Of a stretch of 5,615 nucleotides of DNA, positions 1 to 5,615 are shown piece by piece. How positions within the stretch are numbered: position 1 is the first letter of the stretch; each line of letters opens with the position of its first letter. This stretch comes from Thermoplasmata archaeon (GTDB lineage: Archaea > Thermoplasmatota > Thermoplasmata > Thermoplasmatales > Thermoplasmataceae), in assembly GCA_021797025.1 (NCBI GenBank), contig JAKAAK010000213.1, positions 1-5,615 of the forward strand, given 5' to 3'. The notes below the pieces were generated by a model, which did not search any database, was not told the DNA's origin, and was given only the letters and a program-made list of their open reading frames with translations. Position numbers and translations under genes: made by a program.

Positions 1-1298
1 GGCTTCTGGACAGGGAGCATATACTTACAGGTCTTGTCATAGCTCTGCAGAACATTGATCTGGTAATAAAAATAATAAAGGCATCAGATACTACGGAAAT
101 AGCAAGAACGTCACTGATGTCCCAGCTGAATCTATCAGAAAAGCAGGCTGTTGCCATACTTGAAATGAGGCTGCAGAGGCTTACCGGCTTGGAAATCAGA
201 AAAATAAATGAAGAACTCATCAGCATAAAAGAGAACATAGAAAGATTGAACCTGATTATAAATAATGATTCTGCCAGGCGTGATGTGCTCAAGCAGGAAA
301 CCCTTGAAATCAAAAAGCAGTTCGGTGATGAAAGACGAACAGGCATACTCAACAGGGATATCAATTCAAGGAATGACGAGGATCTGATACCCAATGAGGA
401 ATCAATAATGATACTGAGCGAAAATGGATTGATCAAAAGAGTTTCAACCGAAGAATACAATGTACAGAAGAGAGGAGGAAAGGGCACAATTACCGCTACA
501 AGAAAGGAGGATACTGTGAGGAGCATACTTTCCTGCATGTCCCATGATATGATTTACTTCTTTACAAACACAGGTAGAGTATTGAAAGCCAAGGCATATA
601 CCATAGAAAAGAAATCCAGAACATCCCTTGGAAGCATCGGTGGTACATTCCTGAAAATGGCTGAAAACGAGAAAATCAAGCAGATAATGAAGTCCCCGGA
701 AAGCCCGAAAAATCATCTGATCATAATAACCAAGAAAGGATTTATCAAAAAAACGCCGGTAAAGGAAATACTGGATATGCGTGAATCCGGACTGAAAATA
801 ATAAAGCTCGATGATAAGGACGAAGTTGTTTCAGTAATGGATATGGAAAAGCCATCAAAAATATTCGTTGCCGCTTCAAACAATAAGGCAGCAGTATTCC
901 TCAGTGACGAGGTATCTGTAACAGGCCGCGCCTCCCGCGGTGTAAAATCCATGAAATTGGGTGGTGCAGAGGTAATAAATTCATTCCTTGTGGACGATAA
1001 TGACACGGTTATGAGCATTACAGAGAATGGACTAGGAAAAAGGACACTAGTATCTGATTTCTCCATTCACCATAGAGGGACGTCGGGAAACCTCATCTTC
1101 AAGGAAAGTGAGAGGACCGGTTCACTGGTGACTGCCATTCCTGTACAGGATGCCCAGGAGGTTCTTATTGTAACCAGGAACAACAAAACAATAAGGCTCA
1201 ACTCTGATGAAATCAGAATACAGTCCCGGGTAACTTCCGGTGTGAAACTCATCAATGTTGATGAAAATGATCAGGTTGTAGCTGCATCCGTCCTGTGA
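1..1298 (+). CDS. gyrA: DNA gyrase subunit A, C-terminal part (5' end outside window)
   Basis: Gyrase is an ATP-driven type IIA topoisomerase (A2B2) that introduces negative supercoils; GyrA carries DNA cleavage and wrapping. The reading frame is open from the left edge (first whole codon at base 3), giving 431 residues before TGA, so the active-site tyrosine lies outside. Visible residues 1-105 match the end of the breakage-reunion domain and its coiled coil, including EKQAVAILEMRLQRLTGLE and the QFGDERRT exit; the large insert found in E. coli GyrA is absent. The remainder is the beta-pinwheel wrapping domain. It has a canonical GyrA box, QKRGGKG, at 465-485, and later degenerate blade repeats such as RASRGVK and QSRVTSGVK. 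The GyrA box separates gyrase from topoisomerase IV ParC, so true supercoiling activity is likely. In archaea such gyrases are known to be acquired from bacteria. gyrB would be expected upstream. No acidic C-terminal tail is present. Confidence 0.96.
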   Translation, partial: LLDREHILTGLVIALQNIDLVIKIIKASDTTEIARTSLMSQLNLSEKQAVAILEMRLQRLTGLEIRKINEELISIKENIERLNLIINNDSARRDVLKQETLEIKKQFGDERRTGILNRDINSRNDEDLIPNEESIMILSENGLIKRVSTEEYNVQKRGGKGTITATRKEDTVRSILSCMSHDMIYFFTNTGRVLKAKAYTIEKKSRTSLGSIGGTFLKMAENEKIKQIMKSPESPKNHLIIITKKGFIKKTPVKEILDMRESGLKIIKLDDKDEVVSVMDMEKPSKIFVAASNNKAAVFLSDEVSVTGRASRGVKSMKLGGAEVINSFLVDDNDTVMSITENGLGKRTLVSDFSIHHRGTSGNLIFKESERTGSLVTAIPVQDAQEVLIVTRNNKTIRLNSDEIRIQSRVTSGVKLINVDENDQVVAASVL

Positions 1299-1299
1299 A

Positions 1300-1325
1300 T
1301 TTTTAATATTTTTAACCAATTTTTT
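1300..1325 (+). terminator. T-rich termination region after gyrA
   Basis: Immediately after the gyrA stop there are three T runs on the coding strand: T5 at 1300-1304, T5 at 1309-1313 and T6 at 1320-1325, with no strong hairpin. Oligo-T tracts of this kind are the usual intrinsic termination signal for archaeal RNA polymerase. The assignment is by pattern and position only. Confidence 0.55.
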
Positions 1326-1360
1326 CCATATCGAATGCAATTAAACAATTTATCTGATTT

Positions 1361-1392
1361 TTTGATAAAACTCTACAATAAGTTTTATAAAA
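1361..1392. repeat. Inverted repeat overlapping the homoserine dehydrogenase TATA box
   Basis: ATAAAACT (1365-1372) is followed after 8 bases by its exact reverse complement AGTTTTAT (1381-1388). Allowing one mismatch, the pairing extends to 12 positions per arm with 11 pairs (1361-1372 with 1381-1392). The right arm covers the TATA box, so a protein bound here would block TBP. The region is very AT-rich, so chance symmetry is a real alternative. Confidence 0.4.
1384..1391 (+). promoter_or_regulatory. TATA box of the homoserine dehydrogenase gene
   Basis: TTTATAAA is centred about 24 bases before the ATG at 1412, the distance expected when transcription starts at or next to the start codon. 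The bases just before the ATG (CAACAACA) hold no Shine-Dalgarno sequence, which supports a leaderless mRNA. The box overlaps the right arm of an inverted repeat described separately. Confidence 0.65.
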
Positions 1393-1411
1393 TAAGTTAT
1401 AATCAACAACA

Positions 1412-2395
1412 ATGAATATTTCTCTTGTGGGGTTGGGTCACATAGGAAAGGCAGCTGTTGGTATTTTGAATGAAAATCATGAATATTTTAAGTCCAGGTT
1501 CAATGCAGATATAAAAGTCATATCTGTATCTGATTCCAGAACTACTGTATATGATAAGAATGGATTGAATCTTGACAAGGTTCTAATGTATAAGGAGAGG
1601 AAGGAACTCGACGAGATTGCAGAGGTAATAAAACCTGAAGAGATATATTCCCTGCAATCAGATATAATAGTAGATATGTCACCTGCAACAAAAGATGGAG
1701 TAGCAGGAATGAAGATGTATACAAAATCATTTGAGTCGGGAAAGAATATAGTAACATCGAATAAGGCACCGCTTGCTCTTCACTGGAAGGAAATCATGGA
1801 ATCCTCCATGAAAAACAATAGAAAAATATTGTATGAATCCTCTGTGGGTGGAGGTGTTCCACTTTTTAATCTGAATAAATACTCATTGAAATCATCAAAG
1901 CTTTTAGAATTCAGGGGCCAGGTAAGCTCAACAATAAATTTCGTCTTGAATCAGATGATTGCCGGAGTTGATTTCCACGAGGCTGTAAAAACGGCACAGA
2001 GTATGGGGATCGCTGAAACAGATTACCGTGATGATACAAATGGGCTGGACGGCGCAAGAAAAACGGTTATAATTGCCAATGCTCTCCTGGGAATGGATTA
2101 TACACTGAAAGATATAGCATATGAGGGCATTGATGATATAAAAGATATCAATTATATGAAAAATTCCGGAGAAATTTACCGTGTGCTTTCACATATAACA
2201 GGAGGATCAAAACCCACTGTTGAATCAAAAATATTTTCAATAAAGCAGGGAGACCCTGTAGCTGCAATGGACTCCCTTTCCATGGGATATCTTGAAAGAA
2301 CCGATAATAACGATGATCTTACTGTCTTCGAAAAACATGATGGACCCCTGGAAACAGCGGCCCAGGTTGTCAATGATATCCTTCTCTTATCATAA
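1412..2395 (+). CDS. hom: Homoserine dehydrogenase, short form without ACT domain
   Basis: It catalyses NAD(P)H-dependent reduction of aspartate semialdehyde to homoserine, the branch point toward threonine and methionine. The 327 residues show an N-terminal Rossmann fold with GLGHIG at 7-12. The catalytic domain contains TSNKAPLA (K118), ESSVGGGVP (142-150), and ETDYRDDTNGLDGARK at 202-217. In that last motif E202, D213 and K217 align with the catalytic-site residues E208, D219 and K223 of yeast homoserine dehydrogenase, as I recall that numbering. The protein ends just after the catalytic domain. It therefore lacks the ACT domain that gives threonine feedback in many bacterial enzymes, and is not fused to aspartokinase. 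The start is set by the glycine-rich motif six residues in and by the TATA box 24 bases upstream. It is monocistronic: gyrA ends 113 bases before it and the next gene is convergent, 3 bases away. Confidence 0.93.
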   Translation: MNISLVGLGHIGKAAVGILNENHEYFKSRFNADIKVISVSDSRTTVYDKNGLNLDKVLMYKERKELDEIAEVIKPEEIYSLQSDIIVDMSPATKDGVAGMKMYTKSFESGKNIVTSNKAPLALHWKEIMESSMKNNRKILYESSVGGGVPLFNLNKYSLKSSKLLEFRGQVSSTINFVLNQMIAGVDFHEAVKTAQSMGIAETDYRDDTNGLDGARKTVIIANALLGMDYTLKDIAYEGIDDIKDINYMKNSGEIYRVLSHITGGSKPTVESKIFSIKQGDPVAAMDSLSMGYLERTDNNDDLTVFEKHDGPLETAAQVVNDILLLS

Positions 2396-2398
2396 ATT

Positions 2399-2770
2399 TT
2401 ATATTATCCCCGGAAGTGCGACCAGAATTCCGGTTATAAAGAAGAATATAAACCATATTATTATTTCAACTATTGCAAGAATCAGACTCCTGCCTATACT
2501 GATTTCATAGACAAGGCTGTATACATATAGAAGTATCACTAAGGTTATCAAAAATGCAAGAAGGCTTCCCAGAGCGGCCAGAGGTGCGAAGACAAAGTGG
2601 AGTGCAAGGGAGAAGAATACGATTATTACCGGTGTAAGCACTGTTACAACAATGGCATTCCAGAAGTTTGCCGTGGATTTATGGACAACAATAAGTGATG
2701 CTGCATAGGCAGGCAATGAGATTATTACTATGGCTATCAAAAGTGCAATTATATCAAATAGCAATGACAT
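2399..2770 (-). CDS. Small four-helix membrane protein of unknown function
   Basis: I do not recognise this gene. It encodes 123 residues that are almost entirely hydrophobic, with four likely membrane helices at about 4-29, 36-60, 64-88 and 95-119. Short polar stretches separate them: HKSTANFWN after helix 1 and YEISIGRS before helix 4. There is no signal peptide, cysteine pair or obvious catalytic motif. Evidence that it is real: codon use resembles its neighbours, a TATA-like box lies 26 bases before the ATG, and the competing frames are broken. No Shine-Dalgarno sequence precedes the ATG, so the mRNA is probably leaderless. Its stop codon lies 3 bases from that of the convergent homoserine dehydrogenase. 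It diverges from proC across a 115-base region with a perfect palindrome, so it may share regulation with proC. A role in transport of proline or related compounds would be speculation. Confidence 0.8.
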   Translation of the reverse strand: MSLLFDIIALLIAIVIISLPAYAASLIVVHKSTANFWNAIVVTVLTPVIIVFFSLALHFVFAPLAALGSLLAFLITLVILLYVYSLVYEISIGRSLILAIVEIIIWFIFFFITGILVALPGII

Positions 2771-2791
2771 AAATTATGATGGTAAATGAAG

Positions 2792-2800
2792 TTATTAATA
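2792..2800 (-). promoter_or_regulatory. TATA box of the four-helix membrane protein gene
   Basis: Read on the minus strand this is TATTAATAA, centred 26 bases upstream of the ATG whose first base is 2770. The spacing fits a leaderless transcript. It faces away from the proC promoter. Confidence 0.5.
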
Positions 2801-2810
2801 CTTTTCAACT

Positions 2811-2838
2811 TTTCACTCTGTAATAATACAGAGTGAAA
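2811..2838. promoter_or_regulatory. Perfect 12-bp inverted repeat between divergent promoters, candidate operator
   Basis: TTTCACTCTGTA (2811-2822), a 4-base spacer ATAA, then the exact reverse complement TACAGAGTGAAA (2827-2838). It is a mixed-composition palindrome, not simple AT symmetry. It lies 10 bases from the TATA box of the leftward membrane-protein gene and 11 bases from that of proC, so it flanks both likely BRE regions symmetrically. The arm length and two-fold symmetry fit the site of a dimeric transcription regulator acting on both genes. It is not placed to be a terminator, because neither gene is transcribed into it from its 3' end. The binding protein is unknown. Confidence 0.65.
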
Positions 2839-2849
2839 TAACAGGCAGG

Positions 2850-2870
2850 TATAAAAAATAATATAATATA
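2850..2870 (+). promoter_or_regulatory. TATA region of proC
   Basis: TATAAAAA begins at 2850 and is followed by further A/T sequence with ATATAATATA at 2861-2870. The first box is centred about 32 bases before the proC ATG, which would give a leader of only a few bases. The sequence before the ATG (TTATAAACT) contains no Shine-Dalgarno motif, consistent with leaderless or near-leaderless translation. Confidence 0.6.
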
Positions 2871-2885
2871 CCGTAATTATAAACT

Positions 2886-3665
2886 ATGAAAGTCGCAATA
2901 ATAGGTGCCGGCACAGTTGGCAAATCTATAGCAGAGGGTATAAAGAATGATTTCAGCATATCGCTAAGTTCAGGTTCATTTGAAAAATTAAAGAAATGGA
3001 ATAATGAAAGATTTCAAATTTTTGATAACAATGTTGACAATGCAAAGAATGGAGAAGTGATCCTTTTAACCATAAAACCCGGCATATCTGATTCTGTCAT
3101 GGAGGAAATTCGCTCGGTATCCAGAAATAAGCTTGTGATATCATTCATGGCGGGTGTCACACTCAACCATATGCAGGAAATGTTAAAGGAATCCCATATT
3201 GCCAGGGCGATGCCCAGCATCCCCATGCTTGTACAGAAATCCGTTACTGCATACAGTTACAAAAGTCTGGATAATAACAATATAGAAATTTTGAAAAAGA
3301 TTCTTTCAGGATTCGGATCCTATGTGAAAGTTGACGAAACCAATATGGACGCTGTTACCGGACTGAGTGGCAGTGGACCGGCTTTCGTTGCAATCATGGC
3401 AGATTCCATGATAAATGCGGGGATACTTGCAGGAATTCCCAGACAGCAGGCAACGGATCTTGTTATAGATACATTCATAAATACAATGCAGCTCATGAGG
3501 GAAAAGGGTATATCTGCATCGGATCTCAGGGATGAGGTAATGACTCCCGGAGGAACAACGGTTACAGGCATATATGAAATGGAAAAAGCCAATGTCAGAA
3601 CTGCCATTGCAAATGCAGTACTGGGTTCATACAGAAAGGCGCAGGAAATAGGCAGGAAAAACTGA
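2886..3665 (+). CDS. proC: Pyrroline-5-carboxylate reductase
   Basis: It performs the last step of proline synthesis, NAD(P)H-dependent reduction of 1-pyrroline-5-carboxylate to L-proline, in the cytoplasm. The 259 residues are slightly shorter than the usual 265-280 but complete. The Rossmann fold opens with IIGAGTVG (5-12), followed by LLTIKPG (60-66), and RAMPSIPMLV (107-116) corresponds to the R-x-MPN-x-P element of the family, with Ser in place of the usual Asn. The C-terminal dimerisation and substrate domain has TGLSGSGPAFV (158-168) and the family signature DEVMTPGGTTVTGI (216-229). The start places the glycine-rich loop at the N-terminus as expected and follows a TATA region at the right distance. 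No other proline gene is beside it; the divergent neighbour is an unknown membrane protein sharing the intergenic palindrome. Confidence 0.95.
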   Translation: MKVAIIGAGTVGKSIAEGIKNDFSISLSSGSFEKLKKWNNERFQIFDNNVDNAKNGEVILLTIKPGISDSVMEEIRSVSRNKLVISFMAGVTLNHMQEMLKESHIARAMPSIPMLVQKSVTAYSYKSLDNNNIEILKKILSGFGSYVKVDETNMDAVTGLSGSGPAFVAIMADSMINAGILAGIPRQQATDLVIDTFINTMQLMREKGISASDLRDEVMTPGGTTVTGIYEMEKANVRTAIANAVLGSYRKAQEIGRKN

Positions 3666-3778
3666 AATCATAATTATACAATCTTATTTTATGTAATAAA
3701 ATCCATTTTATGAGGGCAAATTAATGTATAAAATCGAAAATTTTATTAAAATAAACATAGAAAGTTTTTAAGTATAAC

Positions 3779-3784
3779 AAAAAA
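3779..3784 (-). terminator. Oligo-T terminator after the cytochrome b operon
   Basis: On the minus strand a run of six T residues follows the TAA of the last small membrane protein by three bases, with further T runs down to about 3735 (revcomp of AAAATTTT and neighbouring tracts). The gap 3666-3787 between the convergent proC and this operon is AT-rich with T runs on both strands and no credible gene, so it probably terminates transcription in both directions. Confidence 0.45.
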
Positions 3785-3787
3785 TAA

Positions 3788-4012
3788 TTACATGTCTTCC
3801 TGTCCGAAAGCCATTACCAGCAGTACGAATCCAACAAAAGTAAAGAAGAATGATATCCAGCCGGCAATCTGATGTGGTCCTATTTGGCCATTGATGGTAG
3901 GAAATGCACTGTAATCCAGAAACGTAGGTATTGAAATTATGAGGAATATGATTCCTGTTACAATCATATATTTCGAACTTTTTCTCATTTTATCAAATTT
4001 CTCTCTCATCAT
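3788..4012 (-). CDS. Small two-helix membrane protein, last gene of the cytochrome b operon
   Basis: Not recognised. It has 74 residues: a basic N-terminus (MMREKFDKMRKSSK), a helix at about 15-32, an outward loop with LDYSAF and GQIGPHQIAG, a second helix at about 50-69, and a short acidic end (QEDM). By the positive-inside rule both ends face the cytoplasm. Its ATG overlaps the stop codon of the preceding 112-residue gene by four bases (ATGA) and a second ATG follows at once, so the true start may be one codon later. A GGGGTGG sequence at 4020-4026 (read on the minus strand) serves as a plausible Shine-Dalgarno, 7 bases from the ATG. The tight coupling to cytochrome b suggests a small subunit or assembly factor of the respiratory complex; no cofactor-binding motif is visible. 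Confidence 0.75.
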   Translation of the reverse strand: MMREKFDKMRKSSKYMIVTGIIFLIISIPTFLDYSAFPTINGQIGPHQIAGWISFFFTFVGFVLLVMAFGQEDM

Positions 4013-4347
4013 ATTAAAGCCACCCCTATAACAGCAAATGTGAATATATACAGAAGTATCGGCGCAATTACTGTTCTCGATGAAATCTTGCCGTTTCTGG
4101 ATCTGTTGTGCCCCAGGGAAACAGCATATAATATAATTGATATTATGACCAGTACCAGTGTTATTATCAGCAAGCCATCTTCGTAGACAGCAAAGTTCCC
4201 GAACACCGGAGATACCATTGTAGCCGGCCGTTCATGGTACATTGCCCCTATGGGTTTGATTAATACCGCATACAGGATAAATGGCACACTGCCGAACAGG
4301 TAAATTATCATCGAATAGTAATACAGATATATAGATTTTTTATCCAT
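4009..4347 (-). CDS. Three-helix membrane protein in the cytochrome b operon
   Basis: Not recognised. The 112 residues form three likely membrane helices at about 9-30, 59-79 and 92-112. A 28-residue loop (about 31-58) joins helices 1 and 2 and contains MYHERPATM and PVFGNFAVYEDG. A basic loop (HNRSRNGKISSR, 80-91) joins helices 2 and 3. The positive-inside rule puts the N-terminus and the basic loop in the cytoplasm and the longer loop outside, on the side where quinol oxidation occurs in bc complexes. Two histidines (H38 and H80) are present, but no haem, copper or iron-sulphur motif. It begins one base after the stop of the 64-residue gene (TAA-A-ATG) with a weak GAGGG before it, and overlaps the next gene by four bases. 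It is likely translated with cytochrome b; the subunit role is inferred only from this. Confidence 0.8.
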   Translation of the reverse strand: MDKKSIYLYYYSMIIYLFGSVPFILYAVLIKPIGAMYHERPATMVSPVFGNFAVYEDGLLIITLVLVIISIILYAVSLGHNRSRNGKISSRTVIAPILLYIFTFAVIGVALI

Positions 4348-4348
4348 T

Positions 4349-4543
4349 TTAAACCCTCGCCTTTATTGTTCTCTGCAGCATTAAAAATATAATCGCTGCG
4401 AACATGAATAAATTAATTACAAGCACTACTGCCCAGAGACTTTCATATTTAAACGGATACTCCTGGGTGATATACCACATGATAGGGTCTACAACAACAA
4501 GTTGCAGGATTCCTATCAGATACACAATATTAGTTACTTTCAT
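4349..4543 (-). CDS. Small two-helix membrane protein overlapping the end of cytochrome b
   Basis: Not recognised. Its 64 residues form a helical hairpin: helix 1 at about 4-22, an aromatic outward loop (DPIMWYITQEYPFKYES), helix 2 at about 36-57, and a basic tail (QRTIKARV). Both ends are predicted to be cytoplasmic. The ATG lies inside the last codons of cytochrome b (14-base overlap in another frame) and is preceded by GGTGA five bases upstream, a good archaeal Shine-Dalgarno. This makes translational coupling likely. Size and topology resemble the small accessory subunits that accompany cytochrome b or oxidase subunits in many respiratory complexes. No motif proves that role. Confidence 0.75.
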   Translation of the reverse strand: MKVTNIVYLIGILQLVVVDPIMWYITQEYPFKYESLWAVVLVINLFMFAAIIFLMLQRTIKARV

Positions 4544-5615
4544 TTATTTCACCATCCCTTTTTGCGAATCTCATAGCATACACTGTTATGAAAGAAATAA
4601 AGGTTATAGACCACCACAGGTACATAGTCATCAGTCTTGTCTGGCTAAGCCCTGGTTGTGAATATCCCCATACTGTCATAACGGCAAGTCCTATCAGCAT
4701 AAATATCCCGAATGCCGTAATCCATGGCCTTTCCAGTACTCCCTTATTATGGTATCTATCTATGAAAGGCAGTATCAGTATGAATATAAGCATGCCAATT
4801 ATCAATGGAACTCCTCCAGTGCTCAATCCGTAACCTGCAACATCCATCAGTTTGTAAACAGGTGTTATATACCAGTCAGGAACCGGAAATGTTCCATATG
4901 CCAGGGAACCGTATGCCAGTGTTAATTGTTGCGGGAATGCGGCTGAAATCAATAGTATGATTCCGACCATTACAATTCCTGAGAACATTGCGTATAGCAG
5001 GTTTGTGGGGAACCAGGGTATCATTTCTCCCTTCTTTGGCTTCTCGCTTGCCAGACCTGATCTCTCAAACAGCATGAAGTGCACTGCGAATAATGCAAGC
5101 ATCAATACTGAAAACACTGCAACATGAAGCGCTAAGAGATGCGAAAACATTGCTGTAGTGGTATAATTTCCTACCAGTATTGCTTCGAGCCAGTTTATGA
5201 ATGCACCGGGAAGTATTCTGCCAAGCACGCTTCTCTGCATAAACAGAATTCCTATATGCACAGCTGCCATTGCTATTGCAGTATTTGCAAGCATGTATCC
5301 AAGTATGGCTGTGAATATTGTAAGCAGGAATAAAACCACTCCGAGTATCCACTGCAGCCATCTCCATTTTCCCTTATATGAACCGACAAACCACTGCCTC
5401 ATCATATGGAAATAAACCAGTCCGATCATGGCATATGCCATGTAAAGATGTGATGTCAGTATTATATGCCCGAACGGGACATCAGATATAATATACTGTG
5501 TGGACTGATAAGGGTCAACCTGGCTGTAGTAAAAGAATAGTACTATTCCTGAAACTATCTGGTAAATAAGTGCTGTGGCAACCCATGCACCTGTCCACTC
5601 GTCTATTTTATATCC
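4530..5615 (-). CDS. Cytochrome b of a bc-type quinol-oxidising complex (N-terminus outside window)
   Basis: This is the di-haem membrane subunit that oxidises quinol together with a Rieske protein and moves protons. The frame is open to the right edge; 361 residues are visible and probably a few tens are missing, so the ATG at 5441 is internal. Fragment residues H56/H70 (14 apart, in TSHLY and YFHMM) and H164/H179 (15 apart, in LALHV and AVHFM) are the expected ligands of the two b haems. The 15-residue spacing is that of cytochrome b6 rather than mitochondrial b. Gly92 and Gly106, 14 apart in helix C, fit haem packing. The Qo motif is PDWY (246-249, bases 4869-4880). Three further helices follow, so the N- and C-terminal halves are fused. 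Oddities: the usual LPW after GYxL is replaced by LAN, and the conserved Arg before the helix D histidine is missing. Three small membrane genes follow in the same operon. Confidence 0.92.
   Translation of the reverse strand, partial: GYKIDEWTGAWVATALIYQIVSGIVLFFYYSQVDPYQSTQYIISDVPFGHIILTSHLYMAYAMIGLVYFHMMRQWFVGSYKGKWRWLQWILGVVLFLLTIFTAILGYMLANTAIAMAAVHIGILFMQRSVLGRILPGAFINWLEAILVGNYTTTAMFSHLLALHVAVFSVLMLALFAVHFMLFERSGLASEKPKKGEMIPWFPTNLLYAMFSGIVMVGIILLISAAFPQQLTLAYGSLAYGTFPVPDWYITPVYKLMDVAGYGLSTGGVPLIIGMLIFILILPFIDRYHNKGVLERPWITAFGIFMLIGLAVMTVWGYSQPGLSQTRLMTMYLWWSITFISFITVYAMRFAKRDGEINESN
4549..4553 (-). promoter_or_regulatory. Shine-Dalgarno site for the 64-residue gene, inside cytochrome b
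   Basis: GGTGA on the minus strand sits five bases before the ATG at 4543-4541 and within the 3' end of the cytochrome b coding sequence. It decides the start of the overlapping gene and contrasts with the leaderless starts of hom, proC and the four-helix gene. Confidence 0.6.

Noticed and set aside
444..1340. Several minus-strand open frames opposite gyrA (62-117 residues).
   Set aside because: They lie antisense to a clear gyrA frame, have no promoter or ribosome site, and their composition is what the opposite strand of a coding sequence gives.
2292..2510. Plus-strand frame of 72 residues crossing the end of hom.
   Set aside because: It overlaps the certain C-terminus of homoserine dehydrogenase and the convergent membrane gene in other frames; no start signal.
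2811..2838. Reading the 12-bp palindrome as a hairpin terminator.
   Set aside because: It lies upstream of two divergent genes, so no transcript from them ends there, and it has no following T run in the right orientation.
3686..3702. Hairpin ATTTTAT-GTA-ATAAAAT downstream of proC.
   Set aside because: Seven A/T pairs only, expected by chance in such AT-rich DNA; at most a minor aid to termination.
3724..3771. Tiny plus-strand open frame of 15 codons in the gap between proC and the operon end.
   Set aside because: Low-complexity AT-rich sequence, no ribosome site, product too short to support.
4404..5415. Plus-strand frames of 64-85 residues and one other minus-strand frame (5065-5367) over cytochrome b.
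   Set aside because: These are shadows of the cytochrome b and small membrane-protein frames, which have clear motifs and topology.
4530..5441. Treating the ATG at 5441 as the start of cytochrome b.
   Set aside because: The frame continues upstream to the window edge with helix A sequence and the first haem histidine (TSHLY), so this ATG is internal.

Overview
The window looks like a piece of an AT-rich archaeal chromosome, most likely from the Thermoplasmatales (a Ferroplasma-, Acidiplasma- or Cuniculiplasma-like acidophile). Four things point there: a bacterial-type DNA gyrase subunit A in a genome with archaeal-style promoters; TATA-like boxes about 24-32 bases before start codons that lack a Shine-Dalgarno sequence (leaderless or nearly leaderless mRNAs); Shine-Dalgarno-like sequences before genes inside an operon; and heavy use of ATA, AGA and AGG codons. 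The exact genus cannot be fixed from the sequence alone.

Layout. Bases 1-1298 (+) hold the C-terminal 431 codons of gyrA, covering the end of the breakage-reunion domain and the whole DNA-wrapping pinwheel with an intact GyrA box. After a T-rich termination region comes a homoserine dehydrogenase (1412-2395, +), which has its own TATA box and an inverted repeat overlapping it. It runs into a convergent four-helix membrane protein of unknown function (2399-2770, -), with only 3 bases between the stop codons. That unknown gene is divergent from proC (pyrroline-5-carboxylate reductase, 2886-3665, +). A perfect 12-bp inverted repeat sits almost exactly midway between their two TATA boxes.

From 3788 to the right edge everything is on the minus strand and reads as one operon: a long cytochrome b (truncated by the window edge) followed, with 14-base overlap, 1-base gap and 4-base overlap, by three small membrane proteins of 64, 112 and 74 residues that I cannot assign to a family. 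The cytochrome b has the four haem-ligating histidines and a PDWY quinol-site motif, so it is the core of an archaeal bc-type quinol-oxidising complex. The Rieske protein would be expected further upstream, outside the window.

The plus-strand genes are housekeeping (DNA topology, threonine/methionine and proline synthesis). The most interesting unexplained items are the trio of small membrane proteins tied to cytochrome b, the unusual sequence of that cytochrome b, and the symmetrical operator-like palindrome between proC and the unknown membrane gene. No RNA genes, mobile elements or CRISPR arrays were seen, and no stretch longer than 300 bases lacks a gene.
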